From: a virus
Length of the DNA stretch: 24,863 nt
Virus record (IMG/VR): IMGVR_UViG_3300025146_000064
Span: 1-24,863 of that record
Reading direction: 5' to 3' (one strand)
The position numbers were made by a program, and so were the translations under genes. The notes under the pieces were generated by a model that saw only the letters and a program-made list of their open reading frames with translations, had not been told where the DNA came from and searched no databases. This document shows positions 1-7,583 of this stretch, one piece after another; the first letter of the stretch is position 1, and every line of letters starts with the position of its first letter.

Positions 1-156
1 GAGCCGATCTACACAACGAGGCCAACCGTCACGGCATGTTCCAACGTGCCGCGTCCACGCAGGTCCGGTGTAGCACGGTGAATCGCAATCGACGGGTGCG
101 ACGATTACAGGATCGGCGCACGCGACAAGCAGGACACTGCACACAACACGTTTCAT
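1..156 (-). CDS. Partial Cys-rich lipoprotein (runs off left edge)
   Basis: The ATG is the complement of 154-156, and the frame stays open for 52 codons to the window edge. It overlaps the stop of the upstream minus-strand gene as ATGA, which is typical phage gene coupling. The N-terminus has a basic n-region (MKR), a short hydrophobic core and a lipobox ending LVAC at Cys13, so signal peptidase II processing and lipid anchoring are predicted. The visible mature part is Cys-rich (Cys24, 28, 41, 48 in addition to Cys13). Phage lipoproteins are known as outer-membrane spanins or superinfection-exclusion proteins, but nothing visible separates these or identifies another role. The C-terminus is outside the window. 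Confidence 0.6.
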   Translation of the reverse strand, partial: MKRVVCSVLLVACADPVIVAPVDCDSPCYTGPAWTRHVGTCRDGWPRCVDRL

Positions 157-461
157 TTAGATTTTGCGAACAGCTCAGGCGCGAGCACTTCTGTGGCACA
201 CCGAATTCGCTCGGCATCGCTGTCACTGGGCACGCGTCCGGCGGCGTTCAGTGCTGCTTCAATTGCGGCGAGCTCGTCACCTGGCATGCAGTCGTCGGAA
301 TCAACCCACTCAATAGCGCGTGCCGCGTGAGCGCAAGCGCGAAGCAGTACAGCAAATGCTGCACGTGCCTGCCACGTGGTCGAGTGCGCCGCGCGACATG
401 AGATGTCGTCAGCGAGTTCTTCGAGTCTTCGGTACGCGTAATCGTAGCTCCCGCCGCTCAT
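153..461 (-). CDS. Small phage protein with SGGSYDY N-terminus
   Basis: This is a 102-residue protein beginning MSGGSYDYAY. Small phage and prophage proteins beginning with a similar SGGS-(F/Y)-x-Y motif are recurrent, but their function is unknown to me. I chose the ATG at 461 rather than an in-frame TTG six codons upstream because the conserved motif starts exactly there; a GAGG lies about 12 nt upstream. The protein is predicted to be mostly helical and acidic, with no signal peptide or membrane segment. It lies between the gpF-like gene and the lipoprotein gene, overlapping the latter by 4 nt, so all three minus-strand genes probably share a transcript. Confidence 0.7.
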   Translation of the reverse strand: MSGGSYDYAYRRLEELADDISCRAAHSTTWQARAAFAVLLRACAHAARAIEWVDSDDCMPGDELAAIEAALNAAGRVPSDSDAERIRCATEVLAPELFAKSK

Positions 462-486
462 GGTTTGAGCGTGCCTCAATCAATGT

Positions 487-1251
487 CTATTCGACAACCG
501 GCGCGACCGTGCATCGGCAGTTGATTACATGCTCGGGCGGACCGTCGAAGTGTGCTGGAAACTCGAGCTCGGTGCCGTCAGGCAGCGTGAAGGGCTCACC
601 GATCTTTGCGCGCACGCCGTGCATGGCTTCATGATCGGGTCTCACGCGGTCGTCACGAATCGAGATCCATTCGAGCATCTCGAAGCCTGAGTCGCTGAGC
701 CCGGTCACGATCCCGAAGTTTTCCGCTTGCGCTGTTTCCGTTCTCGCAATCACTTCAGCCCGTGCGCGCGAGAACGTTCCGTGGTCTCGGAGACTCGTGA
801 ACAGCCGACGCGCGGTCTCGTCGATTGTTGCGGTTTCGCTTGCCGTGGAAATCACGTGGCGCACGCGATCTGCGAGATCGATTCGGGCTTCATAAAGAAA
901 CTCGCGAATCTTCACCTCCTTTGCTGCGAGCATCGTGTCGCGTTTCGTGTCGCGCCGAACCACGCCAATTCGAAATCCTGACGTGAAATCGCGGCGCGCT
1001 TCGGTGAAAACTTGAATATTCGCATCTTCAATCAGCTTCCAAATCGAGTCTTCGTCTTCACTCGTAATTGCCTTCCGAATTTTGCTTATGCCTTTCAGCT
1101 GCACAGCACGCAAGACTTCACGTCGGATGATACGCGCGAATTCGGCGGACAAGCGAACACGCAGCTCAGTCTCGACGCGTGCTGTTTGCGATCTCAGCTT
1201 GCGACGTGTTGATGCGAGCTCGGCGGGCGAAATACGTGGAGGCACAAGCAA
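487..1251 (-). CDS. Mu gpF-like head morphogenesis protein
   Basis: This 254-residue protein has the C-terminal signature of the Mu gpF/SPP1 gp7 minor head protein family. It has ARTETAQAENFG at about residue 168, then EWISIRDDRVRPDHEAMHG, and finally a Pro-rich segment ending in INCRC close to the C-terminus. The N-terminal half is helical and charged. Family members bind the portal and assist head assembly, sometimes entering the host with DNA. The start is uncertain: TTG at 1251 or GTG at 1245, neither with a clear Shine-Dalgarno site; an in-frame stop (complement of 1279-1281) limits any extension. The oddity is orientation: this gene normally lies directly downstream of the portal on the same strand, but here it is divergent from it. 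Confidence 0.85.
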   Translation of the reverse strand: MLVPPRISPAELASTRRKLRSQTARVETELRVRLSAEFARIIRREVLRAVQLKGISKIRKAITSEDEDSIWKLIEDANIQVFTEARRDFTSGFRIGVVRRDTKRDTMLAAKEVKIREFLYEARIDLADRVRHVISTASETATIDETARRLFTSLRDHGTFSRARAEVIARTETAQAENFGIVTGLSDSGFEMLEWISIRDDRVRPDHEAMHGVRAKIGEPFTLPDGTELEFPAHFDGPPEHVINCRCTVAPVVE

Positions 1252-1255
1252 ACTA

Positions 1256-1269
1256 TTGCACGTTGCACG
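1256..1269. repeat. Tandem TTGCACG repeat in divergent gap
   Basis: Two perfect adjacent copies of TTGCACG lie in the 42-bp region between the divergent gpF-like and portal genes. There is no good sigma70-type -10 box at the right distance on either strand. The repeat could be a pair of protein-binding half sites or chance. Confidence 0.35.
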
Positions 1270-1293
1270 CGCGTCGTTCTACGCTTTCGTGAC

Positions 1294-2739
1294 GTGGCAG
1301 ATTTCACGCCGCTCGGACGCACTGGGCTCAAGCAAGCTGCCGGCTCGATTCGCGAAGAGTTTCACCCTCGACTCGCCGGGCGCAAAGCCGCAAAAGTCTA
1401 CACCGAGATCCGGGATAACGACGCCACAGCGGGCGCGGCGCTGCACGCAATCGATACACTTGTCAGACAAGTGCCGTGGATTTGGTCCGCGTCGGGGCAG
1501 GACACGGGTTCTCTCGCAGCTCTCGACTTCGCACGCTCGCTCGAATCAGATCTCTCGCAATCTTGGAGTGATCTCATTTCAGAGATTTTCTCTGAGCTCG
1601 TGTTCGGTTGGAGCTACTTCGAGGTTTGCTTGAAGCCGCGAAGCTCGGGCGAATCAGCTTACAATGACGGGCGAATCGGTTTACGTAAAATCGAGATTCG
1701 CGCGCAAGAGTCACTTGATCGCTGGCAGCTCGACGACGATGGCGGGATTCGCGGCCTGGTTCAGACGCTCGATCGCGGAACCGTTTTCTTGCCGATCGAA
1801 AGGTGCGCGCTGTTTCGCACGCAATCTGCAAAAAACAATCCTGAAGGAAGATCGCTACTGCGCAACGCTTATCGGAGCTGGTATTTGCTTAAGCGCCTTC
1901 AGGAGATCGAAGCGATCGGGCATGAGCGGAACCTCGCCGGGCTCCCTGTGCTCGAGGTTCCGCCGGCGATCATGGATCCGAACGCAGCAGGCGTAGAGGC
2001 CTCGACACGCACTGAGCTCGAAAAGCTGGTCCAGGAAATTCGCACGGACGAGCGTATGGGTCTCTTGATTCCGTCGGAGCTCGACGCCGACGGCAAGCCT
2101 ACGGGCTACAGGTTCCGGTTGCTCTCGACAGGCGGGCGGGATCTCACGGCGATTGGTGGCGCGATCGATCGTTACCGTCGAGAGATCGCGGCAACGTTCA
2201 ACGCGAATTTTCTCACGATTGGTGAAGGCGCAGGAAGCTACGCGCTCGACAAGAACAAAACCTCATTTTTCATTCTCACGCTCTACACGCTTCTCGGTGG
2301 CGTGCGCGATACGCTTCAGCGATTCGTGTTCGACCGCGTCTTCGATCTCAATTCGATTCCAATTGCACTGCGTCCAACTCTAAGCCACGGCAAGGTCGCG
2401 GCATCGTCGCTCGAAGAGACGGCCACGTATCTTTCGAGCCTCGCCGGTTTCGTGCAACCGCGAGCCGAGCTCGAAGACCAACTTTTGCGTGCGGCAGACT
2501 TGCCTGTACCTGAACGTGTGGCCACGAACGAAAGCGACGCCGGTACACCACTTGCGCAGCAGATTGGCGTTGGCGGAACACAGTCGCTGGTCGAAATCGT
2601 GCGAAACGTGCACGAGCGCCAGATTCCTGCTGAGAGTGGAATCAAGATGATCGTGGCGCTGTTCGGGCTGCCCGAGGATCAAGCTGCTGCGATCGTCGGC
2701 GAAGTGAGTGACGAGGTGAAGCCTAATGCTAACGCCTGA
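1294..2739 (+). CDS. Portal protein (DUF935 / Mu gp29-like)
   Basis: A 481-residue protein, near the usual portal length. The N-terminus has the family pattern: a Gly-Leu start region, GSIREEFHPRLAGRKAAK, then IRDNDATAGAALHAIDTLV and a VPWIW motif around residues 45-75. It is followed by a helical region and the FGWSYFEV segment near 110. Portals form the dodecameric ring at the capsid vertex through which DNA is packaged. The start is GTG at 1294, the first usable start after an in-frame TGA at 1210-1212; there is no convincing Shine-Dalgarno site in front of it, and the start could be wrong by a few codons. The 3' end overlaps the protease gene by 14 nt. It is the first gene of the plus-strand block. 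Confidence 0.9.
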   Translation: MADFTPLGRTGLKQAAGSIREEFHPRLAGRKAAKVYTEIRDNDATAGAALHAIDTLVRQVPWIWSASGQDTGSLAALDFARSLESDLSQSWSDLISEIFSELVFGWSYFEVCLKPRSSGESAYNDGRIGLRKIEIRAQESLDRWQLDDDGGIRGLVQTLDRGTVFLPIERCALFRTQSAKNNPEGRSLLRNAYRSWYLLKRLQEIEAIGHERNLAGLPVLEVPPAIMDPNAAGVEASTRTELEKLVQEIRTDERMGLLIPSELDADGKPTGYRFRLLSTGGRDLTAIGGAIDRYRREIAATFNANFLTIGEGAGSYALDKNKTSFFILTLYTLLGGVRDTLQRFVFDRVFDLNSIPIALRPTLSHGKVAASSLEETATYLSSLAGFVQPRAELEDQLLRAADLPVPERVATNESDAGTPLAQQIGVGGTQSLVEIVRNVHERQIPAESGIKMIVALFGLPEDQAAAIVGEVSDEVKPNANA

Positions 2740-3772
2740 TGCAATTGAACGCCGCGACGATTTTCTTACGCGCTACATGACCGACGCTGAGATGCTCGCC
2801 GAATATCCCGACGACGATCGGCGCTACGCTATGGCGGTCTCGACGTGGAATCAGCACGCGCACAAGCAAAGTGTCGAGAGCGCGATCACTGAAGCGCGTG
2901 ACAACCTGCGTCACGGAAGTTACGCCGTGATCACACGTGCGCTCAAATCAACACTGCTCTACTGTCCACGAGTCTTCGTGACGCAAACGTGTTTCTCGCC
3001 TGACGAAGTTGTGGCGTTTCGCAAGTATTACGACGCGTCGATTCCTGTTGCGCTTCCCGATTCGATCCCCGCTGAGACCGTCGAGGTGATCGCACTCGGG
3101 CGTGGCACGGAACGCGAGTGCCGCGAGCTTCGGCCCGATATCGCAGTGCACTTTCTGCCGCACCCGGCTTCGCTCGCAGGATTGAACGCACAACCGGAGA
3201 AGGTCACGAAGCGGCTCGCTGAGATCTTGAAATCGAGTGCAGCAACGAAAGAGTTGCAATCGACACCTAAAGGTGCGCTACAATCTACGCGAGGCGATAG
3301 CCTCGGCTCGTTGCAGGTTGCGATCCGCAAAGATTACGAGCCCAAGCAAATCGTGTACGCCGTGGTTTTGGATCCGTATCAGTTCGACGCGCACGGTGAC
3401 TGGACGCCGCCGAGGCACGTCGAGGACGCCGCACACAAATTTATGCGCGAGTCTCGCGTGATCGGCAGAGGCCATTCGTTGCCTGCTGACGCCTACGTCG
3501 TGGAGTCCTGGATCGAGCGATATCCGAGCACCGTCGATTACCAGAAGGCGATCGACGGCAAAGAGCATCGCGCGTTCAAGCTTCCGTTCGGCAACGACAC
3601 AGTGCATTCGGGCGCCTGGGTTCTCGGAATCAAGCTCGGTGACTTGGAATGGGCTGCGTACCGTGACGGTGAAATCGACGCGCTTTCAATCGGAGCGAAT
3701 GGATTTCGGACGCCTGCAAGCGAAGCCTCGATGCCGAAGGTCGAATTCGTAGACCTGAGCGGCAGTAGCTAA
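2726..3772 (+). CDS. XkdF-type prohead protease
   Basis: A 348-residue protein with two parts. Residues 18-43 contain EYPDDDRRYAMAVSTWNQ, resembling the short segment often found at the start of XkdF-type proteins. Residues 205-340 match the XkdF putative serine protease family: IVYAVVLDPYQFDAHGDW, AAHKFMRES, VVESWIE, SGAWVLGIKL and ALSIGANGF. Prohead proteases of this group have a herpesvirus-assemblin-like fold with His and Ser catalytic residues; His250 (in GRGHSL) and Ser321 (in ALSIG) are candidates by position only. It would cleave the scaffold and capsid N-termini during maturation. The ATG at 2726 overlaps the portal and is preceded by GAGGTGAAG. A linker of about 60 residues rich in Ser/Thr/Lys separates the two parts. 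Confidence 0.85.
   Translation: MLTPDAIERRDDFLTRYMTDAEMLAEYPDDDRRYAMAVSTWNQHAHKQSVESAITEARDNLRHGSYAVITRALKSTLLYCPRVFVTQTCFSPDEVVAFRKYYDASIPVALPDSIPAETVEVIALGRGTERECRELRPDIAVHFLPHPASLAGLNAQPEKVTKRLAEILKSSAATKELQSTPKGALQSTRGDSLGSLQVAIRKDYEPKQIVYAVVLDPYQFDAHGDWTPPRHVEDAAHKFMRESRVIGRGHSLPADAYVVESWIERYPSTVDYQKAIDGKEHRAFKLPFGNDTVHSGAWVLGIKLGDLEWAAYRDGEIDALSIGANGFRTPASEASMPKVEFVDLSGSS
3254..3304 (+). promoter_or_regulatory. Possible internal promoter plus hairpin (weak)
   Basis: TTGCAA (3254-3259) and TACAAT (3279-3284) are separated by 19 nt, longer than the preferred 17. They are followed by a perfect 5-bp stem with a four-base loop (GAGGC at 3291, GCCTC at 3300). All this lies within the low-conservation linker of the protease gene, where it could drive scaffold and capsid genes. 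It may be coincidence. Confidence 0.15.
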
Positions 3773-3826
3773 CACAACTTTTCGCGGCAATCTGTCGCGC
3801 ACAACAACCAACAACTAGGAGGCTCC

Positions 3827-4630
3827 ATGCCGGAGCTCAACGTCCTCACCGACCTTGAGGTCAGTGAAGTGTCACTCGTGCAGCGCGGTGCGAATCAAAA
3901 ACGCATCGCACTCGTAAAATCGGAGGATCGAATCGTGAAGAACGCAACGCTCAAGAGCGCGCTCGAGACGGCGTGCAAGCTGGAAGACAGCATCAAGCTG
4001 GACGGTCCAGACGGCGAGGCCGCGCGCGTTGCGCTGCGCGCTCTCTCTGCCTTCGACAATCCGGAGATCAAGGCACAGGTCACGAAGGCACTCGGTATCG
4101 AGACCGCAAAGCCTGACGCGCCGAAGCCGACCGGCGAGATCGCGAAGGCCGATATCGAGAAGACCACGGATCCCGAGATCCGCGCGAAGCTCGAAGCTGT
4201 CTTCAAAACACAGGAGACGCAGCGGGTCGCGCTCGAGAAGGCCGAAGCATCGCGTGTCGAGCTTGAGAAGCAGCTCGCCAATGATCGGCGCGCGACCGCG
4301 CGCAAGGAGCTCGTCAACAAAAGCGAGCTTGCGCTCGCTCCGGGCACGCCCGACGAGAAGGCAGATCTCATCCTCGCCGTGCGAGACGTGAGTCCTGAGC
4401 TTAGTGCGAAGCTCGAAACGATGCTCGCGACGGTCGCGAAGCAGTTGGGCCAGAGCGAGCTGTTCAAGACTCTCGGCGCTCCGGGCAAGCAGTCGGGTGC
4501 ACGAGACGAGCTCGAGAGGCGCGCGGTTGAGCTGCGTAAGAGCAACACGAGCTGGAGCGCGCAGAAGGCGCGTGTCGAAGTTCTGAAGTCGGATCCGGCG
4601 CTCAAGGCCCGCATCCGTGAGGAGGCGTAG
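3827..4630 (+). CDS. Capsid scaffold protein
   Basis: A 267-residue, strongly charged and helical protein between the protease and the decoration/capsid genes, the standard place for a scaffold. Residues 10-32 carry EVSLVQRGANQKRIALVKS, which resembles the motif commonly found at the C-terminal end of XkdF-type proteases and may be a processing or docking segment. Residues about 105-175 are rich in Glu/Lys/Arg/Leu with heptad character (QRVALEKAEASRVELEKQL), indicating a coiled coil. There are no cysteines except one near residue 50. The ATG has an excellent AGGAGG site (3817-3822). Scaffolds direct capsid assembly and are removed by the protease. Family assignment rests on position and composition more than on sequence. 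Confidence 0.7.
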   Translation: MPELNVLTDLEVSEVSLVQRGANQKRIALVKSEDRIVKNATLKSALETACKLEDSIKLDGPDGEAARVALRALSAFDNPEIKAQVTKALGIETAKPDAPKPTGEIAKADIEKTTDPEIRAKLEAVFKTQETQRVALEKAEASRVELEKQLANDRRATARKELVNKSELALAPGTPDEKADLILAVRDVSPELSAKLETMLATVAKQLGQSELFKTLGAPGKQSGARDELERRAVELRKSNTSWSAQKARVEVLKSDPALKARIREEA

Positions 4631-4632
4631 TC

Positions 4633-5028
4633 ATGAGTGTTGATCTCGCATCGGGGTCTCTCGTTCTCAGTTTCAAGGCGGGCGCGGATCTCTCCGCGAA
4701 GCAATTCATGTTCGTGAAAATGTCGGCGGCCGACACGGTGATCTTGTGTGCCGACGCGACGGACAAGCCGATCGGCGTGCTTCAAAACAAGCCGACGAGT
4801 GGTCAGATTGCGAGCGTGCTCGTGATTGGCTGCACGAAGGTCAGCTCTGATGCTGCGCTCACGGTCGGTACGCTGATTGGTACGCAATCTGATGGCCAGG
4901 CTGACGCAAAGACGCCGGGCACGGACACGACTGAGTACACGTGCGGCCAGGTGATCGTCGCGTCGGGCGCAGCCGCCGGGCTCGCAACCGCAGTGATCAA
5001 CTGCGCCAATCTCGGAAGGGCCGCGTAG
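4633..5028 (+). CDS. Capsid decoration / head stabilisation protein
   Basis: A 131-residue, beta-rich protein directly upstream of the major capsid gene. It has the pattern of DUF2190-like capsid cement proteins: KQFMFVKMSAADTVILC, then PIGVLQNKPTSGQIASVLVIG and TKVSSDAAL, followed by a Gly/Thr/Ala-rich end. Such proteins bind the outside of the expanded capsid and stabilise it. The start ATG at 4633 comes two bases after the scaffold stop, with GAGGAGG in the end of the scaffold gene as ribosome binding site, so the two are translationally coupled. Gene order (scaffold, decoration, capsid) supports the call. Confidence 0.75.
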   Translation: MSVDLASGSLVLSFKAGADLSAKQFMFVKMSAADTVILCADATDKPIGVLQNKPTSGQIASVLVIGCTKVSSDAALTVGTLIGTQSDGQADAKTPGTDTTEYTCGQVIVASGAAAGLATAVINCANLGRAA

Positions 5029-5064
5029 CCGTTAGGCGCGCGCTACACGGAGGACTAGCAGACA

Positions 5065-6009
5065 ATGCCGCAACCAACTCTCTCTGACGTGCACGTCGAT
5101 TCCCTACTCACGGACATGAGCGTGAGCTACGTTCAGGACGCGAAGCTGTTCGCAGCTGAGCGAATGTTTCCGGCGATCAACGTCGCGAAGCAGAGCAACA
5201 AGTATCGAATTTACACGAAGAACGACTTTCGTCGAAACGAGATGAAGCGTCTCGGACCGGGCGCAGAGTCGTTTGAAGCGGGCTACGGGCTGTCGAGCTC
5301 GACCTACTCTTGTGACGTGTGGGCGCTTGGTCATTTCGTTGACGATCAAATCGCCGCGAATTACGACGCGCCGGGCGGCGCCGAGGAAGACGCCGCGATC
5401 TTGCTGTCTCAGATGGCGCTGATTAATCGCGAAGTTGAGTTCATGACTGCGTTTTTCACGACCTCGATCTGGGGCACGGATACGACCGTTGGCGATCAAT
5501 GGAGCAACTCCACGTCTGACCCCAAGTTGGACGTGCAGGGCGCGCAGTCGCGCATGCTCAAGAGCACGGGGCAGTTCCCGAATCGCATGCTCGTCGGTTA
5601 CGAGGTGCACCAGGCACTTCAGCGCCACCCGCTCGTGCGAGAGCAGTTCAAGTACACGTCGGCCGATTCGATCGACGAAGCGATGCTCGCTCGATTCTTT
5701 GGTGTGGATCAGTACGTCGTAGCAGCCGCAAGCTACTCGACGAACAACGAGGGCGAAACCGCGGCAAACGCGTTTATCGCGGGCAAGCATTGCCTTCTGG
5801 CGTACGCGGCGGATCGACCGTCGCCGATGCAACCAAGCGCTGGCTACACGTTCCGTTGGGCTGGACTCGCGGGAGCCGGTGACGGTTCGCGAATCCTACG
5901 CTTCGAGGTGCCGACGCGACACGGCGTGAAGCTCGAGATTCAGAGCGCCTACGATATGGTGGTCACGGGCTCAGATCTCGGCGAGTTCTTCCCAAGCGTG
6001 GTCGCGTAA
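5065..6009 (+). CDS. Major capsid protein (HK97-fold)
   Basis: A 314-residue protein at the expected place after scaffold and decoration genes. It follows a recurrent phage capsid pattern: FPAINVAKQSNKYRIYTKND near residue 33, RLGPGAESFEAGYG near 62, TYSCDVWALGHFVDD near 79, then a long helix with INREVEF. It continues with PNRMLVGYEVHQALQRHP around residue 172 and ends with SAGYTFRWAG and SDLGEFFPSVV. No separate N-terminal delta domain is obvious, consistent with a separate scaffold gene. It forms the icosahedral shell. GGAGG lies upstream of ATG 5065. The leader of 36 nt after the decoration gene shows no terminator. Confidence 0.9.
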   Translation: MPQPTLSDVHVDSLLTDMSVSYVQDAKLFAAERMFPAINVAKQSNKYRIYTKNDFRRNEMKRLGPGAESFEAGYGLSSSTYSCDVWALGHFVDDQIAANYDAPGGAEEDAAILLSQMALINREVEFMTAFFTTSIWGTDTTVGDQWSNSTSDPKLDVQGAQSRMLKSTGQFPNRMLVGYEVHQALQRHPLVREQFKYTSADSIDEAMLARFFGVDQYVVAAASYSTNNEGETAANAFIAGKHCLLAYAADRPSPMQPSAGYTFRWAGLAGAGDGSRILRFEVPTRHGVKLEIQSAYDMVVTGSDLGEFFPSVVA

Positions 6010-6033
6010 TACGCGACAGAAGGAGGGTGCTCG

Positions 6034-6528
6034 ATGGGCGCCACGAAACGCGAACAGGGTCGCGTGATCTTCGATTCACCGGTACTCGGGAAGACGATCA
6101 CGCGGACGCTGAAATACGAGATCGGTGCGGCTCCGACGGGATCCGAACAGGACACGGGAATCGATCTCCCGGCGAAGTGCATCGTGCGCGATGTCTTCGT
6201 GGACGTGACCACAGCTGAGACGACCGGCGCTACGAAAACGATGGACGTCGGACTACTCGCGAGCGAGTCCGGCGGTGACGCCGACGGCTTTCTCGTGGGG
6301 ATTTCGTTCGTCGCGGTGGGGCTGAAGAAAGGCACGCTGATTTCGTCGGGCCAAACATTGGGCGCGTTGTTGCGCGTTGATGAGAGCGGCTCGGCGGCAC
6401 TCGTTCCGGAGCCGCATCTCAGCGACGCGGTGACGGCGAAGTCTATCAGCTTCACGGCAGGATCTGCCGATTGGGTCGAGGCCCGCGGTGCGATCTACGT
6501 GGTGATCGAGGAGATCGCTACGCTGTAG
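6034..6528 (+). CDS. Conserved capsid-adjacent structural protein, unknown role
   Basis: A 164-residue, beta-rich protein immediately downstream of the major capsid gene with a strong AAGGAGG site. Visible features are DTGIDLPAKCIVRDVFVDVT near residue 41, a Lys/Thr-rich strand (KTMDVGLL), GDADGFLVGISF and a C-terminal GAIYVVIEEI strand. Proteins of this appearance often follow capsid genes in siphoviruses; I do not know an established function. A minor capsid, decoration or head-fibre role is the natural inference from position. There is no signal peptide or membrane segment. Confidence 0.65.
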   Translation: MGATKREQGRVIFDSPVLGKTITRTLKYEIGAAPTGSEQDTGIDLPAKCIVRDVFVDVTTAETTGATKTMDVGLLASESGGDADGFLVGISFVAVGLKKGTLISSGQTLGALLRVDESGSAALVPEPHLSDAVTAKSISFTAGSADWVEARGAIYVVIEEIATL

Positions 6529-6535
6529 GTGACGA

Positions 6536-6979
6536 GTGACGTGGACCTATACCAACACGCTTGCGACGAATCGGGATCGTGTCAGACACCTGATACGCGA
6601 TACCGATTCGTCGCGGCAGATCCTCCAGAACGAGGAAATCGATTGGCATCTCACCAATTCCACGAACGTTTGGATCGTCGCGGCTGAATGCTGTGAAGTG
6701 ATCGCGGCAAAGTTCGGGCGCATGATCGATCGTTCGGCCGTTGGTATTTCCGACTCGCCGCAAAGCACGGCGAAGTTCTGGACCGATCTCGCCGACAAGT
6801 ACCGACGGCGTGCGAACTCGACGTTGAGCGTATTCGCTGGCGGGCGTAGCGTGCAGGGCAAAGCAGACCTCGCGAACGAAGACGACGCTACGCAACCCGC
6901 ATTCGCAGTCGGACTCGACGACGCGCCGAACGCCGTCGATCAAAACGCAGGCGAAGGCCGTTACAACGTGGGAGACTGA
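6536..6979 (+). CDS. Head-tail connector protein (gp6/adaptor-like)
   Basis: A 147-residue protein starting with GTG at 6536. The N-terminal half has the adaptor signature RDRVRHLIRDTDSSRQIL followed by NEEIDWHL, then an Ala-rich helix (VAAECCEVIAAKFG), RSAVGISDS and a helix FWTDLADKYRRRA. Head-tail adaptors of the HK97 gp6/SPP1 gp15 type are small helical bundles that form a ring under the portal. The C-terminal third is acidic, Asn/Asp-rich and probably flexible. It lies between the capsid-adjacent protein and the gpG/gp10-like protein, as expected for a neck gene. No strong Shine-Dalgarno site is visible before the start. Confidence 0.75.
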   Translation: MTWTYTNTLATNRDRVRHLIRDTDSSRQILQNEEIDWHLTNSTNVWIVAAECCEVIAAKFGRMIDRSAVGISDSPQSTAKFWTDLADKYRRRANSTLSVFAGGRSVQGKADLANEDDATQPAFAVGLDDAPNAVDQNAGEGRYNVGD

Positions 6980-6983
6980 CGCG

Positions 6984-7583
6984 ATGTCGGCCGGAAGCGC
7001 GGGAATCCAGATCAACGAAAACGTGACACGCTGGGCGATCGCGTTTGATCGCAAGCTCGCGTCGGATCTCAAGAGCGGCAGCGGCGCACGCAAAGCGCTC
7101 GAGGTGATTGCCGGAAACATTCGCAAAGAGATTGCAGACTGGACGAGCCAGACCGAGGGACGTAAGACAGGCGCGCTCTCACGATCGTTTCGACCTCGCG
7201 TGAAACTCTCCACGGCGCACGACGGCACAACCGCGGTCTTTGGCGTGTTCTCGGTTCTGCCGTACGCTGGGATCCACGAGACGGGCGGTGTGATTCGTCC
7301 GAAGAAAGCCCGAGCGCTTGCGATTCCAGTTACAGCTGAAGCACGACGCGTAGGCTCGCCGAGAGCTTTTCCGCGCAAGCTATTCGTGATCGATCACGGT
7401 TCAAAGCCTGCGCTCGCTGAGACCCTCGGTACAAAGCGCAAGCGCCTCAAGGTGCACTACGTGCTGCGCTCGTCCGCCACGATTCGCGCGAAGAAGTATC
7501 TCTCGAAGGCGAACACAGCATCTACTGAAACCGTAGTTCGATTGATCGGCCAAGCCGTAGATACGGTGGTGACCTCGACATGA
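6984..7583 (+). CDS. Neck / tail completion protein (HK97 gp10 or Mu gpG-like)
   Basis: A 199-residue protein. The diagnostic segment is LPYAGIHETGGVIRPKKA followed by RALAIPV, near residues 89-115. This motif typifies the HK97 gp10/Mu virion morphogenesis (gpG) families, which form the neck or complete the tail. Upstream is GRKTGALSRSFRPRV, also usual for the family. The C-terminal part is basic (Lys/Arg-rich around residues 150-175). The ATG at 6984 is preceded by GGAGA in the end of the connector gene. The stop overlaps the next gene as ATGA. Assignment to one of the two related families cannot be settled by eye. Confidence 0.75.
   Translation: MSAGSAGIQINENVTRWAIAFDRKLASDLKSGSGARKALEVIAGNIRKEIADWTSQTEGRKTGALSRSFRPRVKLSTAHDGTTAVFGVFSVLPYAGIHETGGVIRPKKARALAIPVTAEARRVGSPRAFPRKLFVIDHGSKPALAETLGTKRKRLKVHYVLRSSATIRAKKYLSKANTASTETVVRLIGQAVDTVVTST

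Noticed and set aside
36-401. Plus-strand open frame at the left edge
   Set aside because: It lies opposite the SGGSYDY gene and the lipoprotein frame, is Arg/Cys-rich without pattern, and has no ribosome site.
3781-3802. CGCG-flanked possible hairpin after the protease gene
   Set aside because: The stem is only four pairs and no T-run follows; it is too weak to call a terminator.
3895-4887. Long antisense open frame (330 codons) across scaffold and decoration genes
   Set aside because: The product is Ser/Arg-rich low complexity, spans two well-supported plus-strand genes, and has no ribosome site. It arises from the codon bias of the real genes.
5104-5832. Antisense open frame within the major capsid gene
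   Set aside because: It is His/Arg/Val-rich with no domain-like pattern and mirrors a strongly supported capsid gene.
6518-7378. Antisense open frame across the neck genes
   Set aside because: It spans two coupled plus-strand genes with recognisable motifs and shows no protein-like features.
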